Shown one piece after another: positions 18,836 to 30,859 of a stretch of 64,000 bases of DNA. Position 1 is the first letter of the stretch. The number at the start of each line of letters is the position of its first letter. The notes below the pieces were generated by a model that worked only from the letters and a program-made list of their open reading frames with translations, searched no databases and was not told where the DNA came from. The translations under genes and the position numbers were made by a program. This stretch comes from Ruegeria sp. HKCCD8929 (lineage in GTDB: Bacteria > Pseudomonadota > Alphaproteobacteria > Rhodobacterales > Rhodobacteraceae), in contig NZ_WPZY01000003.1 in the NCBI RefSeq assembly GCF_013031405.1, positions 248,001-312,000 of the forward strand. The letters are read 5' to 3'.

Positions 18836-19936
18836 TCACTCGGCGGCGGTGATCTCACCGCTCTCGATCTGCTCCCGCTCGATGGATTCGAACAGCGCCT
18901 TGAAGTTGCCCTCACCAAACCCGTCATCGCCCTTGCGCTGGATGAACTCGAAGAAGATCGGCCCGATCACGGTTTTCGAAAAGATTTGCAGCAGGATCTT
19001 GGTCTCGCCGCCATCCACGACCCCCTCGCCGTCGATCAGGATGCCGTGTTTCATCATCCGGTCCTTGGGCTCATCATGGCCCTGCACGCGGTCATAGGAC
19101 ATGTCGTAATAGGTCTCGTTCGGACCCGGCATGAATTTCAGGCCCTTCGCCGCAATCGCATCGGTCGAGTCGTAGATGTCGTCGGTGCCCACGGCGATAT
19201 GCTGGATGCCCTCGCCCTTGTACTTCTTCAGATACGACACGATCTGCCCGGTCTCGCCGCGGTCCTCGTTGATCGGGATGCGGATGCGGCCACAAGGCGA
19301 GGTCAGCGCGCGGCTGTAGAGGCCGGTGAATTTGCCCTGAATGTCGAAGAAACGGATTTCCTTGAAGTTGAACAACTCGCCATAAAACCTGAACCACTTG
19401 TCCATGTTGCCCTTGTAGACATTGTGGGTCAGGTGATCGAGGTAATAGAACCCGTCGCCGCGCGGCTTGGATTGTTTGAGCCACTCGAACTCAGTGTTGT
19501 AGGGCGAGGTTTCGTAGTACTGGTCGATGAAGTAGATCAGCGAGCCGCCGATACCCTTGATCGCAGGCACGTCCATGGTCTTGTCAGGCGCATCATAGGG
19601 CTCGGCCCCTTTCGACACGGCGTGCTCATAGGCCTGTTTCGCATCCACCACGCGCCAGCCCATTGCGGGGGCGCAGGGGCCGTGTTCGGCCACGAACTTG
19701 GCAGCAAAGCTGTCGGGGTCGGCATTCAGGATGTAAGTCACGTCGCCCTGCTGCCATAGCTCGACTGCGGGCTTGTCTTTGTGGCGGGCAACCAGTTCGT
19801 ACCCCATGCGTTCGAACAGGTCGCGCAGTTCCTGCGGCTCTGGGTGGGCAAACTCGACGAATTCGAACCCGTCGGTGCCGGCGGGGTTTTCGTCGCTGAT
19901 TACGGATTTCGGGGCATTGTGCGGGAACGGACCCAT
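18836..19936 (-). CDS. hppD: 4-hydroxyphenylpyruvate dioxygenase
   Basis: A 366-residue vicinal-oxygen-chelate enzyme that converts 4-hydroxyphenylpyruvate to homogentisate in tyrosine breakdown. Fe(II) ligands are visible as His in YYLDHLTHNV, His in GIQHIAVGTDD and Glu in FFEFIQRKGDDGFG, which also holds the C-terminal family signature. Length fits bacterial HPPD. The ATG at 19,936 has AGGAGA seven bases upstream and is chosen over a start 14 codons earlier. It is divergent from an Lrp/AsnC regulator, which probably controls it. Homogentisate dioxygenase is not in the window. Confidence 0.95.
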   Translation of the reverse strand: MGPFPHNAPKSVISDENPAGTDGFEFVEFAHPEPQELRDLFERMGYELVARHKDKPAVELWQQGDVTYILNADPDSFAAKFVAEHGPCAPAMGWRVVDAKQAYEHAVSKGAEPYDAPDKTMDVPAIKGIGGSLIYFIDQYYETSPYNTEFEWLKQSKPRGDGFYYLDHLTHNVYKGNMDKWFRFYGELFNFKEIRFFDIQGKFTGLYSRALTSPCGRIRIPINEDRGETGQIVSYLKKYKGEGIQHIAVGTDDIYDSTDAIAAKGLKFMPGPNETYYDMSYDRVQGHDEPKDRMMKHGILIDGEGVVDGGETKILLQIFSKTVIGPIFFEFIQRKGDDGFGEGNFKALFESIEREQIESGEITAAE

Positions 19937-20035
19937 GGCGCGTCTCCTATGGCGAGAGTGTCTGTTTAGCTGACTCAAGAATACGCCTTAGTTCGCGCTG
20001 TTTCTGCGCATTGTTTTCAGGTAACATCCGATTAC

Positions 20036-20052
20036 ATGCGGAGATACCGCAT
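20036..20052. promoter_or_regulatory. Inverted repeat between hppD and the Lrp/AsnC gene
   Basis: ATGCGG-AGATA-CCGCAT is a perfect six-base inverted repeat in the 147-base divergent promoter region, 31 bases before the regulator start. It is a candidate operator for the adjacent regulator. Confidence 0.45.
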
Positions 20053-20083
20053 CAAGTGACATGATATCGAGGATTTCCCGCAC

Positions 20084-20539
20084 ATGCTGGATGCCATCGA
20101 CACCCGCCTTCTAGCCGCGCTGCAAAAGAACGCGCATCTGACCGCGCATCAGTTGGGTGAGTTGCTGAACCTGTCGCCCAGTCAGGCCGGGCGACGACGG
20201 CAGCGGCTGGAAAGCGATGGCTATATCACCAGCTATGCCGCGCGGCTCGACCCGCTGAAGCTGGGGTTGCATGTGCAGGGCTTTGTGCAGGTGCATCTGG
20301 GCACCCACGGGCCTGACCAATCCGCCAGTTTTGCCCGCATGGTCGATACCCGACCGGAGATTACCAGCGCATGGACCATGACCGGAGAGGCGGATTACCT
20401 CCTACATGTGTATTGCGTTGATCTGCCCGCCCTCAACCGCTTGCTTCACGAGGTGATCCTGCCGCATCCTGCGGTTGCCCGTGTACAAAGCCAGATCGTG
20501 ATGGATCAACTCAAGCGCGACGCGCCGCTGCCCACCTGA
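20084..20539 (+). CDS. Lrp/AsnC-family transcriptional regulator
   Basis: A 151-residue regulator. The N-terminal winged helix-turn-helix covers residues 1-60 (IDTRLLAALQKNAHLTAHQLGELL, split here by normal family variation). The C-terminal RAM effector domain includes ITSAWTMTGEADYLLHVYC. It lies divergently next to hppD, so control of tyrosine or aromatic amino-acid catabolism is the best guess. It ends 18 bases before the antiporter gene, with which it may be co-transcribed. Confidence 0.9.
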   Translation: MLDAIDTRLLAALQKNAHLTAHQLGELLNLSPSQAGRRRQRLESDGYITSYAARLDPLKLGLHVQGFVQVHLGTHGPDQSASFARMVDTRPEITSAWTMTGEADYLLHVYCVDLPALNRLLHEVILPHPAVARVQSQIVMDQLKRDAPLPT

Positions 20540-20557
20540 CCCGGCGAAAGGACGAAA

Positions 20558-22435
20558 ATGGAAAGCTTCCTCTACCAAGCCTCGATCTATCTGGCGGCAG
20601 CCGTGATCGCCGTGCCGTTATCGGCACGGCTGGGTCTGGGGTCGGTGCTGGGCTATCTGGCTGCCGGCATCTTCATCGGGCCGATTCTGGGCCTGGTTGG
20701 GGCGGAAACCGAAAGCCTGCAACATGTGGCCGAGTTCGGCGTGGTCATGATGCTGTTCCTGATCGGGCTTGAACTGGAGCCCAAGGCGCTCTGGGACATG
20801 CGGGACAAGCTGTTGGGCTTGGGCGGCCTGCAGGTGATGATATCGACACTGGTGATCACCGCAGTGGCGATGTTCGCGGGCCAGCCCTTGAGCGTCGCGT
20901 TGGCCGTGGGCCTGACGCTGTCACTTTCCTCGACCGCCATCGTGCTACAGACCCTGTCCGAAAAAGGCCTGATGCAGACAAACGGCGGGCGCGCGACCTT
21001 CTCGGTGCTGCTGACTCAGGACATCGCGGTAATCCCGATCCTCGCTTTCCTGCCCCTGCTGGCCTCGGACGCGGTTCTGCGTATACGCGATGACGGGTCA
21101 ATCAGCCGTGGCGGCGAAGGCGGAGATGCGCACCACCACACGCTGTCGCTGGTCGAAGGGTTGCCTGGCTGGGCAGTGACACTGGTTACCATCGGTGCAG
21201 TGGTCTTCGTGGTGCTGGCGGGCATCTACCTGACGCGGCCCCTGTTCCGTTACATCCATACGACCCGCCTGCGCGAGATGTATACCGCACTGGCGCTGAT
21301 GATCGTCGTGGGCATCTCGTTTCTGATGACGCTGGTGGGCCTGTCCCCTGCATTGGGCGCCTTTCTGGCGGGCGTGGTTCTGGCCAGCTCGGAATTCCGG
21401 CATGAGCTGGAAAGCGACCTTGAGCCGTTCAAGGGCCTGTTGCTAGGGCTGTTCTTCATCACCGTCGGCGCAGGCATCGACCTCGGTTTTTTCTTCGCCG
21501 ACCCGCTGGACCTGATCGGGCTGGCCCTGCTGGTGATCTTTGCCAAGGGGGTCATCCTGTACGTTGTAGGCCGCGCCTTCAAACTGAAGGGCCGCGACCG
21601 GTGGCTGTTCACACTGGGGCTGGCGCAGGCGGGCGAGTTCGGGTTTGTGTTGCTGGCATTCTCAACCCAGCAGAACGTGATCCCGCCGGGGCTGGCGCAA
21701 AAGCTCTTGATGATCATCGCGCTGACCATGCTGATCACTCCGCTTCTGTTCATCATCTACGATATCCTGTCGCGCAACATGCGCGAGCACCGGCAACAAG
21801 TCGCGCCTGACGAGATTGACGAGAAAGGCCCTGTGATCATCGCGGGGATCGGGCGGTTCGGACAGATCGTCAACCGACTGGTGCGCGCCAGCGGGTTCAA
21901 AACCATCGTTCTGGACCACGACATCGAAACCATCCAGTTGATGCGCCGGTTCGGGGTCAAAGGCTTTCTGGGCGATCCGACCCGGCCTGAGCTGCTCAAA
22001 GCCGCCGGGCTGGAAAAGGCCGAGGTGCTGGTGGCTGCCATGGACGACCACAAGCAGGTGACGCGGCTGGTCTCTTACGCCCGGCGCGCCCGCCCGGATT
22101 TGCACATCATTGCCCGCGCCCGCGACCGGACCCATGTTTATGAGCTCTATCAGGCGGGTGCTAACGACATCGTGCGTGAGATGTTCGACGGATCGCTGCG
22201 CGCCGGGCGCTATGTCCTCGAGAATATCGGCCTGAGCGAATACGAGGCCGCGCAGGCCGAGCAGACCTTTTATCACCACGACCGGGGCTCGCTGCGCGAA
22301 CTGGCCGATCTGTGGATCCCCGGCATGCCAACAGCAGAGAACAAGAAATACATCGAGCGCGCGCGTCAGATGGAGCGGGATCTGGAAACGGCCCTGTTGG
22401 AGCTTGCCGAAGAGCACGCGAAGCAATCCGCATGA
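20558..22435 (+). CDS. CPA2 cation:proton antiporter with RCK domain (KefB/KefC type)
   Basis: A 625-residue membrane transporter. Residues about 1-400 hold roughly twelve membrane helices with the family signatures LGSVLGYLAAGIFIGP, MMLFLIGLELEP and SPALGAFLAGVVLASSEFRHE. A cytoplasmic RCK/TrkA-N domain follows, starting near residue 425, with the nucleotide-binding GIGRFGQIVNRL. It likely exchanges potassium or sodium for protons. KefB/KefC proteins are gated by glutathione adducts; whether this one is cannot be told from sequence. It ends at a strong terminator. Confidence 0.92.
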   Translation: MESFLYQASIYLAAAVIAVPLSARLGLGSVLGYLAAGIFIGPILGLVGAETESLQHVAEFGVVMMLFLIGLELEPKALWDMRDKLLGLGGLQVMISTLVITAVAMFAGQPLSVALAVGLTLSLSSTAIVLQTLSEKGLMQTNGGRATFSVLLTQDIAVIPILAFLPLLASDAVLRIRDDGSISRGGEGGDAHHHTLSLVEGLPGWAVTLVTIGAVVFVVLAGIYLTRPLFRYIHTTRLREMYTALALMIVVGISFLMTLVGLSPALGAFLAGVVLASSEFRHELESDLEPFKGLLLGLFFITVGAGIDLGFFFADPLDLIGLALLVIFAKGVILYVVGRAFKLKGRDRWLFTLGLAQAGEFGFVLLAFSTQQNVIPPGLAQKLLMIIALTMLITPLLFIIYDILSRNMREHRQQVAPDEIDEKGPVIIAGIGRFGQIVNRLVRASGFKTIVLDHDIETIQLMRRFGVKGFLGDPTRPELLKAAGLEKAEVLVAAMDDHKQVTRLVSYARRARPDLHIIARARDRTHVYELYQAGANDIVREMFDGSLRAGRYVLENIGLSEYEAAQAEQTFYHHDRGSLRELADLWIPGMPTAENKKYIERARQMERDLETALLELAEEHAKQSA

Positions 22436-22438
22436 AAA

Positions 22439-22470
22439 AGCCCCGGTAGCGAACCGGGGCTACTTTGTTC
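22439..22470. terminator. Bidirectional terminator between antiporter and cobT
   Basis: AGCCCCGGT / AGCGA / ACCGGGGCT is a perfect nine-base stem. It is followed by ACTTTGTT on the plus strand and by TTTTTCAT on the minus strand, so it can serve both convergent genes. Confidence 0.85.
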
Positions 22471-22485
22471 ACATTTACCGCTGGG

Positions 22486-23499
22486 TTACCCGTCTGACAC
22501 GCCCGCTTCGGCAAAGGTTGCCATACCGGAATGGCAAGCCACTGCGCTTTTGAAGATGTTAATCGCCAGCGCCCCGCCCGAGCCCTCGCCGAGCCGTAGG
22601 CCCAGCGACAGAAGTGGCTGCTTACCCAGTTTTGCCAGCATTGCGGCATGGGCGCTTTCGGCGCTCTGATGACCGGCAACGGCGTGATCCAACGCACCCT
22701 CGGTGGTCGCTGCCAGACAGGCTGCCGCTGCCGAACAGATGAACCCGTCGAGAATGACCGGAATGCGCAGCACCCGGGCGGCTGCAATCGCTCCGGCCAT
22801 GGCCGCAAGCTCACGCCCGCCGAGACGGCGCAGGACTTCCAGCCCGTCGCCGCTGCCGCCATGCCGTGCCACGCCCTCGGCCACGACCCTCGTCTTGTTG
22901 GCCAGCCCCGCATCATCGACGCCGGTGCCCCGCCCCGTCCAGTCGCCCGCCTCGCCGCCAAACAGCGCGCAGGCGATGGCCGCCGCCGGAGTGGTATTGC
23001 CGATGCCCATCTCGCCCACGACCAGCAGGTCCGCCTGCGGATCGACAGCGCTCCAACCGGTGCACAGCGCGGCGAGCAGGTCCTCTTCATTCATCGCCGG
23101 GCTTGCCGTGAAGTCTGCCGTAGGCCGGTCCAGTTCCAATGCGTGCACATCCATCTTGGCGCCCGCCGCCTTGGCCAACTGGTTGATTGCAGCTCCACCA
23201 TGCTGAAAGTTCAGCACCATCTGCTCGGTCACTTCCGGCGGAAAGGCCGACACACCCTGCACCGTCACCCCGTGATTACCCGCAAACACGATCACCTGCG
23301 GCGCGTTGATTGCGGGCCGCGCATCGCCGCGCCAACTCGCATACCAGATCGCCAGATCCTCAAGCCGCCCCAGCGCGCCCGGCGGCTTGGTCAACTGCTC
23401 ATTCCGCTCCTCGGCACCTTGCGCGGCGGCGGTGTCAGGCCCGGATGCGCCCGCCAGAAGATCGCGGAACGTGGTCAGGTCGGTGAGTTCGGGCAGCAT
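22486..23499 (-). CDS. cobT: Nicotinate-nucleotide:dimethylbenzimidazole phosphoribosyltransferase
   Basis: A 337-residue enzyme that makes alpha-ribazole phosphate, the lower-ligand precursor of cobalamin. Family signatures are [40 protein letters not shown] and the catalytic Glu in [10 protein letters not shown] near the C-terminus. The frame remains open upstream into the divergent gene, but the ATG at 23,499 gives the usual length. It is divergent from cobS with 79 bases between starts, so both share a control region. Nucleotide loop assembly genes are commonly paired this way. Confidence 0.95.
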   Translation of the reverse strand: MLPELTDLTTFRDLLAGASGPDTAAAQGAEERNEQLTKPPGALGRLEDLAIWYASWRGDARPAINAPQVIVFAGNHGVTVQGVSAFPPEVTEQMVLNFQHGGAAINQLAKAAGAKMDVHALELDRPTADFTASPAMNEEDLLAALCTGWSAVDPQADLLVVGEMGIGNTTPAAAIACALFGGEAGDWTGRGTGVDDAGLANKTRVVAEGVARHGGSGDGLEVLRRLGGRELAAMAGAIAAARVLRIPVILDGFICSAAAACLAATTEGALDHAVAGHQSAESAHAAMLAKLGKQPLLSLGLRLGEGSGGALAINIFKSAVACHSGMATFAEAGVSDG

Positions 23500-23578
23500 G
23501 GAAAGCCTCGTTGCATCAGAGTGTTCCTGCGTGTTTAACCATTGCACCGAAAGCCACAACACCCTGAAAGGCCTGGGA

Positions 23579-24343
23579 GTGACCAAAAACGACACGCGAT
23601 TGTTCTCGGCCTGGGATATTCCGTTGGCGCTGGTGTTGCTGACGCGGCTGCCGCTGCCGCATCTGCCCGAGCGTGTGTTTGACCGGCAAGCCGCCGCCGC
23701 CTGGGCCTTTCCGCTCGCCGGGTTGGCGGTGGGGCTGCTGGCCTGTCTGGTGGGCTGGGCCGGAATGGCGGTGCATCTGCCGCCTGCGGCTAGTGCCGGG
23801 CTGATGCTGGCGGCTCTGATCGTCACCACGGGTGCGATGCACGAGGATGGGCTGGCCGACACGGCGGACGGGCTCTGGGGCGGTTTCACGCCCGAGCGGC
23901 GACTGGAAATCATGAAAGACAGCCACATCGGCACTTACGGTGTGCTGGCGCTGATCCTGTCGCAGCTCTTGCGGTTCTCAGCACTTGCGGCGCTGATCGC
24001 GGCAGGCGCGCTGTGGTCTGTTCTGGCTGCAGCGCTGTGGTCCCGCGCGCTGATGCCGGTGCTAATGACCGCCCTGCCCAATGCGCGCGGATCGGGTCTG
24101 AGCCACGGGGTCGGCGCCCCGTCCCCCACCACCTGCGCTACCGGGCTGGCGCTGGCGCTAAGTCTCGGGCTGGCGGTGTCCGGGGTGTCCGTACTGATCC
24201 CTGCTTTGTTGGCCGGTTTCGCCGCGGCTATGCTGGCGGTGGTCGTCAGAGCGAAGATCGGGGGCCAGACTGGCGACATTTTGGGTGCGGCGCAGCAGTT
24301 GGGCGAGATCGCGTTTTTGCTGACGGTGTTGGCTCAGCTCTAG
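23579..24343 (+). CDS. cobS: Adenosylcobinamide-GDP ribazoletransferase (cobalamin synthase)
   Basis: A 254-residue integral membrane enzyme that joins adenosylcobinamide-GDP with alpha-ribazole in the last step of cobalamin synthesis. Signatures are TRLPLPHLP near residue 20 and the acidic motif [16 protein letters not shown], followed by [11 protein letters not shown]. Several membrane helices fill the rest. The GTG at 23,579 gives the normal length; an in-frame ATG at 23,498, overlapping the cobT start, would add a Cys-rich stretch unlike the family. Start choice is therefore by family length only. Confidence 0.93.
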   Translation: MTKNDTRLFSAWDIPLALVLLTRLPLPHLPERVFDRQAAAAWAFPLAGLAVGLLACLVGWAGMAVHLPPAASAGLMLAALIVTTGAMHEDGLADTADGLWGGFTPERRLEIMKDSHIGTYGVLALILSQLLRFSALAALIAAGALWSVLAAALWSRALMPVLMTALPNARGSGLSHGVGAPSPTTCATGLALALSLGLAVSGVSVLIPALLAGFAAAMLAVVVRAKIGGQTGDILGAAQQLGEIAFLLTVLAQL

Positions 24344-24356
24344 CACCTGCCCAAAC

Positions 24357-24386
24357 GAAAAGGCCGCCCCGTCGAGGAGCGGCCCT
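24357..24386. terminator. Terminator between cobS and carD
   Basis: Segments GGCCGCCCC and GGAGCGGCC pair around TCGA. On the minus strand the stem is followed by TTTTCGTTT, ending carD; it may also act on cobS transcripts. Confidence 0.75.
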
Positions 24387-24407
24387 TCCTTGAGAAATCC
24401 CTGTCTC

Positions 24408-24917
24408 TTACGCGGCGCGCGAGGTTAGGACGTCGTCCACCTGCTTGGCCGCGGAAATTTCGTCGCCACCCGACACGGCGGCCACTTCGCGTGTCAAGCG
24501 TTCCAGCGCCGCTTCATAGAGTTGACGCTCGGAGTAGCTCTGCTCGCGCTGGTCATCGGTGCGGTGCAGATCGCGGACCACCTCGGCGATCGAGATTAGA
24601 TCGCCTGAGTTGATCTTTTGTTCATATTCCTGCGCCCGGCGGGACCACATGGCGCGCTTGACCTTGGCCTTACCCTTGAGCGTCTTCATCGCCTGGCTGA
24701 TGACGTCCGGCGAGCTGAGCGAGCGCAGTCCGGATTCGGTGGCCTTGTTGGTCGGCACCCGAAGCGTCATCTTGTCCTTCTCGAAGGAAATCACGAACAG
24801 CTCGAGCGCATATCCCGCGACTTCCTGCTCTTCGATCGAGATGATCTGGCCAACGCCATGCGCCGGATAGACCACATAGTCGTTCGGGCGGAATTCGAGC
24901 TTTTTCGACTTGGTCAT
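24408..24917 (-). CDS. carD: CarD-family transcriptional regulator
   Basis: A 169-residue RNA-polymerase-binding regulator. Residues about 8-70 are the CarD N-terminal beta-subunit-interacting domain (FRPNDYVVYPAHGVGQI). The remainder is the helical domain that contacts the promoter DNA (MWSRRAQEYEQKINSGDL). In Rhodobacter sphaeroides CarD activates rRNA and other promoters with weak -7 T elements. The gene follows fdxA on the same strand after 280 bases and ends at a terminator. Family call firm. Confidence 0.92.
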   Translation of the reverse strand: MTKSKKLEFRPNDYVVYPAHGVGQIISIEEQEVAGYALELFVISFEKDKMTLRVPTNKATESGLRSLSSPDVISQAMKTLKGKAKVKRAMWSRRAQEYEQKINSGDLISIAEVVRDLHRTDDQREQSYSERQLYEAALERLTREVAAVSGGDEISAAKQVDDVLTSRAA

Positions 24918-25198
24918 TCAGTCTTTCCTTGTCTGCAGACCGGTAAACGGGCGACAAAAAGCCACAAGCGGGGCGAATAAGGCCCCGACAGGCAGCGTGG
25001 TTGTCATAACATCAGAACCCCAAAGCGAGCATACTTTCGGAGCGCATCCCGATCTTTTTCATCATTTGAAGTATTAACATATCACAAAAACCAACAGACC
25101 GGAAGCTGACCATGGGTCACCTTCTGGTAAGTCTCATGTTTTCAGGGGCCTGACCGCCGCTCTGGCCAACAGTCCCCCTAAGAGCGCGCGCGAATCGC
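24918..25198. other. carD upstream region
   Basis: 281 bases without a gene, holding the carD promoter region. On the minus strand a GGGGC/GCCCC hairpin lies in the leader about 60 bases before the start codon, and an AT-rich tract sits at 25,050-25,095. No confident -35/-10 pair was found. Confidence 0.4.
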
Positions 25199-25537
25199 TC
25201 AGCCGCCCTCGCCCGGCGCTTCCGAGAAGTATTTCTCGAGCTTGCCCTCTTCGCCATCGCGTTCCTCGGCGTTGGGCAGCGGGTCTTTCTTGGTCACGAT
25301 CACCGGCCATTGCTCCGAGAATTTGCGGTTGAATTCCACCCACTCCTCCATCCCCGGCTCGGTGTCGGGTCGGATCGCGTCGGCGGGGCATTCTGGCTCG
25401 CACACACCGCAGTCGATGCATTCGTCGGGATGGATGACCAGCGCGTTCTCACCTTCGTAGAAACAGTCGACCGGGCACACCTCAACACAGTCGGTGTATT
25501 TGCAGGCGATGCAGTTATCGGTGACAACGTAGGTCAT
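25199..25537 (-). CDS. fdxA: 7Fe ferredoxin FdxA
   Basis: A 112-residue ferredoxin with one 3Fe-4S and one 4Fe-4S cluster. Cysteines match the Azotobacter FdI pattern: Cys9, Cys17 and Cys50 for the 3Fe cluster, and Cys21, Cys40, Cys43 and Cys46 for the 4Fe cluster, with extra Cys12 and Cys25. An acidic C-terminal tail (about residues 60-112) is usual for this group. Together with the S4 protein and helicase upstream and carD downstream it forms a neighbourhood common in alphaproteobacteria. The electron partner is unknown. Confidence 0.95.
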   Translation of the reverse strand: MTYVVTDNCIACKYTDCVEVCPVDCFYEGENALVIHPDECIDCGVCEPECPADAIRPDTEPGMEEWVEFNRKFSEQWPVIVTKKDPLPNAEERDGEEGKLEKYFSEAPGEGG

Positions 25538-25602
25538 GGTCGGAATCCACTTGTGGTTTGGGCGACTAGCTAAATCAGAGTGCCCCCTTCTTCAAGGGAG
25601 GA

Positions 25603-25974
25603 TCAGTCGTCAGAGCGGCGAGAAAGATCAAGCGCCCGCCTTTCCCGCTTGGAGGGACGACCCTTTCCCTCATATTTCGGATTTGGCGGCGGAGCGTCCT
25701 GTTTTTCCGTCAAATCCGTATACAGCGTCTGCGCCTCGGGCGCCGGACCGCGCCGCTCGCCCAGCGCGTTGATACGGACAACCCGCACCTGCCGCCCCTG
25801 GGCAAAGGTTAGGACATCACCGGGCCCGACGGTCTGCGCCGGTTTCAGGACCCGGTTGGAGTTGACGCGCACATGGCCGCCGCTGACCTGTTTGGCGGCC
25901 AGGCTGCGGGTTTTGAAGAACCGCGCATGCCACAGCCACTTGTCGATCCGCAGCTTTGCCGGTGCGTCGGCCAT
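25603..25974 (-). CDS. S4-domain RNA-binding protein (Hsp15-like)
   Basis: A 123-residue protein. The S4 RNA-binding domain spans about residues 8-70 (LRIDKWLWHARFFKTRSLAA, then GGHVRVNSNRVLKPAQ). The basic C-terminal tail ends KRERRALDLSRR. E. coli Hsp15, the closest known type, binds stalled 50S subunits carrying nascent peptide. It starts six bases after the helicase stop codon and is probably co-translated with it. Confidence 0.88.
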   Translation of the reverse strand: MADAPAKLRIDKWLWHARFFKTRSLAAKQVSGGHVRVNSNRVLKPAQTVGPGDVLTFAQGRQVRVVRINALGERRGPAPEAQTLYTDLTEKQDAPPPNPKYEGKGRPSKRERRALDLSRRSDD

Positions 25975-25980
25975 GGGAGG

Positions 25981-28860
<2,880 letters not shown>

Positions 28861-28889
28861 CTTTGCCCCCTGCCCCGCTGTCCGGGACT

Positions 28890-29459
28890 TTAGAGTGCCT
28901 TGCCCGCGATCTGGGGCTTCAGCCGATTCACGGCCTTGGTTACTTCCTCGTGATGGGGATGTATAGCCAGCGCGCGGGAGTAGGCCTCATAGGCCTGCTC
29001 GGGCCGTTCCAAGGCCTCGAAGATCAGGCCAAGCCCATAGATCGCATCGTAATTATTGGGGTTGAGCGTCAGCGCATGCTCAAGATCGGCCAGCGCCAGA
29101 CCATAGCGTTCCATGCCGAAAAAGACCGACGCGCGGGCGTGCCAGCCTTCGGCAAAATCCGGTGCATGATCGGTCAGCGCCGTCAGATGCTCGATCGCGG
29201 CATGGGTGTCACCGGCCTCGAGCGCATCGCGGCCACGTTCCAGCAGCAAGTCAGCCGAGGCCGAACCGGATTTGTCCCACAACGCCTGCAACTGCCGATC
29301 CAGCCGCTGCGCCTGCGCCGGATCGGCCCGCAATAATGCGCCGAGCAGGGCGGATTCGTTGCTGGAATCCGCCTCTTGTGCATGTCCAGTCACGGAATAC
29401 ATGACTATGAACATGATTGCCGCAACGGTACCTTTGAGATTGGGGTGTGCAATGCTCAT
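28890..29459 (-). CDS. TPR-repeat exported protein
   Basis: A 189-residue protein. An N-terminal hydrophobic segment (AAIMFIVMYSVTGHAQ) is a likely signal peptide cleaved after HAQ. It is followed by about three tetratricopeptide repeats from residue 70 to 180 (for example AERWHA-type helices seen as FAEGWHARASVFFGMERYGL and YDAIYGLGLIFEALERPEQA). Such small TPR proteins are scaffold-like; the partner is unknown. The ATG at 29,459 begins the signal peptide; an upstream in-frame start is less likely. Confidence 0.8.
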   Translation of the reverse strand: MSIAHPNLKGTVAAIMFIVMYSVTGHAQEADSSNESALLGALLRADPAQAQRLDRQLQALWDKSGSASADLLLERGRDALEAGDTHAAIEHLTALTDHAPDFAEGWHARASVFFGMERYGLALADLEHALTLNPNNYDAIYGLGLIFEALERPEQAYEAYSRALAIHPHHEEVTKAVNRLKPQIAGKAL

Positions 29460-29528
29460 AACAAAGGTCACTGTAGCGTGGCGCCTGTCGGAGTCCAATC
29501 ACGGCGCCGTTTCAACATGAGGAAGAAC

Positions 29529-29819
29529 ATGAGCGACATTCTTGAGCAGGCCGCGGCCGCACTGAACGAAAAACTGTCGGGCGGCGATTTCGACGCCTCG
29601 GCCAAGTTTGCCATCGCCGATCTGGGCGCGATCATCCTGGACGCCAACGGCGCGCGGGTTGGCGACGAAGAGGCGGACGTGACGCTGAGCGCCGACGCTG
29701 ACACCTTCGAGCAAATCCTGAGCGGTGATCTGAACCCGACCGGCGCCTTCATGTCCGGCAAGCTGAGCGTGGACGGCGACATGGGCATCGCCATGAAGCT
29801 TGCATCGGTGTTGGCCTGA
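29529..29819 (+). CDS. SCP2 sterol-binding-like protein
   Basis: A 96-residue single-domain protein of the SCP2 family, with the typical closing segments LNPTGAFMSGKLSVDGDMG and AMKLASVL. The family binds lipids or acyl chains in a hydrophobic tunnel. The ATG at 29,529 is preceded by GAGGAAG; an in-frame ATG four codons earlier lacks such a site. Its stop codon overlaps the start of the downstream hydrolase (TGATG), so the two are translated together and may both handle lipids. Confidence 0.88.
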   Translation: MSDILEQAAAALNEKLSGGDFDASAKFAIADLGAIILDANGARVGDEEADVTLSADADTFEQILSGDLNPTGAFMSGKLSVDGDMGIAMKLASVLA

Positions 29820-30787
29820 TGACACTGACGCCGGCCCCTTTGTTCGACGATATGGCCGGCGGACCCGACGGCGGTCAGGCCCACTGGCTGCAGACCGCCG
29901 ACGGTTTCCGGATTCGCGTGGGCCACTGGCGCCCCAAGGATCAGGAACATGGCACGGTGATGATGTTTCCGGGCCGGACTGAATACATAGAAAAATATGG
30001 CAACGCCGCGGGCGAATTCGTATCGCGCGGTTTCGCCTTTCTGGCGGTGGACTGGCGTGGTCAGGGGCTGGCCGACCGCTTGCTGCCCGATCCGCGCGTG
30101 GGCCATGTTGAGAATTTTCCCGACTATCAACACGATGTGGCAGTGGCACTGGAGCTTGCCGAGGCGCTGGAACTCCCGAAGCCCTGGCACGTGATCGGCC
30201 ATTCGATGGGTGGCGCCATCGGGCTGCGGGCGGTTTACGAGCGCGGCTGTTTCGCGTCCTGCGGCTTTACCGGGCCGATGTGGGGCATTTTCTTTACGCC
30301 GATCATGAAGCCGCTCAGCCGGTTGACCGCGTATTGGGGGCCAAGGATCGGGCTGGGAGAAAAAACGCCGCCGACGACAACACTTGAAAGCTATGTGGTC
30401 TCGCAACCTTTCGAGGGCAACATGCTGACCCGCGATCCGGACATGTACCAGATGATGAAGGATCAACTGGCGGCGCATCCCGAACTTGCATTGGGAGCGC
30501 CCTCGACCATCTGGCTGCGCGAAGCACTGGAAGAATGCCAGTATCTGATGGCCAAGCCCGCCCCGGACGTGCCCTGCCTGACCTTCTTGGGCAGCCATGA
30601 GCAGATCGTGGACCGCAAGGCGATTCGGCGGCGCATGGCCAATTGGCCGCGCGGCACACTGATCGAAATTCCCGATGGTGAGCACGAGGTACTGATGGAA
30701 CCCGCCGACATTCGCGGCCCGGTCTTCGACCAACTGGCCGCGCTGTTCTCGGGCGATCAGCCGGACGGCGCCCGTCAGAGCGCTTGA
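29819..30787 (+). CDS. Alpha/beta hydrolase, lysophospholipase-like
   Basis: A 322-residue serine hydrolase of the monoacylglycerol lipase/lysophospholipase (PldB) group. The nucleophile elbow is GHSMGGA with Ser129, and GRTEYIEKYG and DWRGQGLADR are typical family motifs. The catalytic His is probably in GEHEVLMEP near the C-terminus. There is no signal peptide. It is translationally coupled to the SCP2 protein. The exact ester substrate is unknown. Confidence 0.88.
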   Translation: MTLTPAPLFDDMAGGPDGGQAHWLQTADGFRIRVGHWRPKDQEHGTVMMFPGRTEYIEKYGNAAGEFVSRGFAFLAVDWRGQGLADRLLPDPRVGHVENFPDYQHDVAVALELAEALELPKPWHVIGHSMGGAIGLRAVYERGCFASCGFTGPMWGIFFTPIMKPLSRLTAYWGPRIGLGEKTPPTTTLESYVVSQPFEGNMLTRDPDMYQMMKDQLAAHPELALGAPSTIWLREALEECQYLMAKPAPDVPCLTFLGSHEQIVDRKAIRRRMANWPRGTLIEIPDGEHEVLMEPADIRGPVFDQLAALFSGDQPDGARQSA

Positions 30788-30859
30788 CCCGGGCTGCTCG
30801 CTTGTGATCCCTGCGCCCCACGCTTAGATGTTGGCAAACGCAGTTTCACGAGGTGTCCG

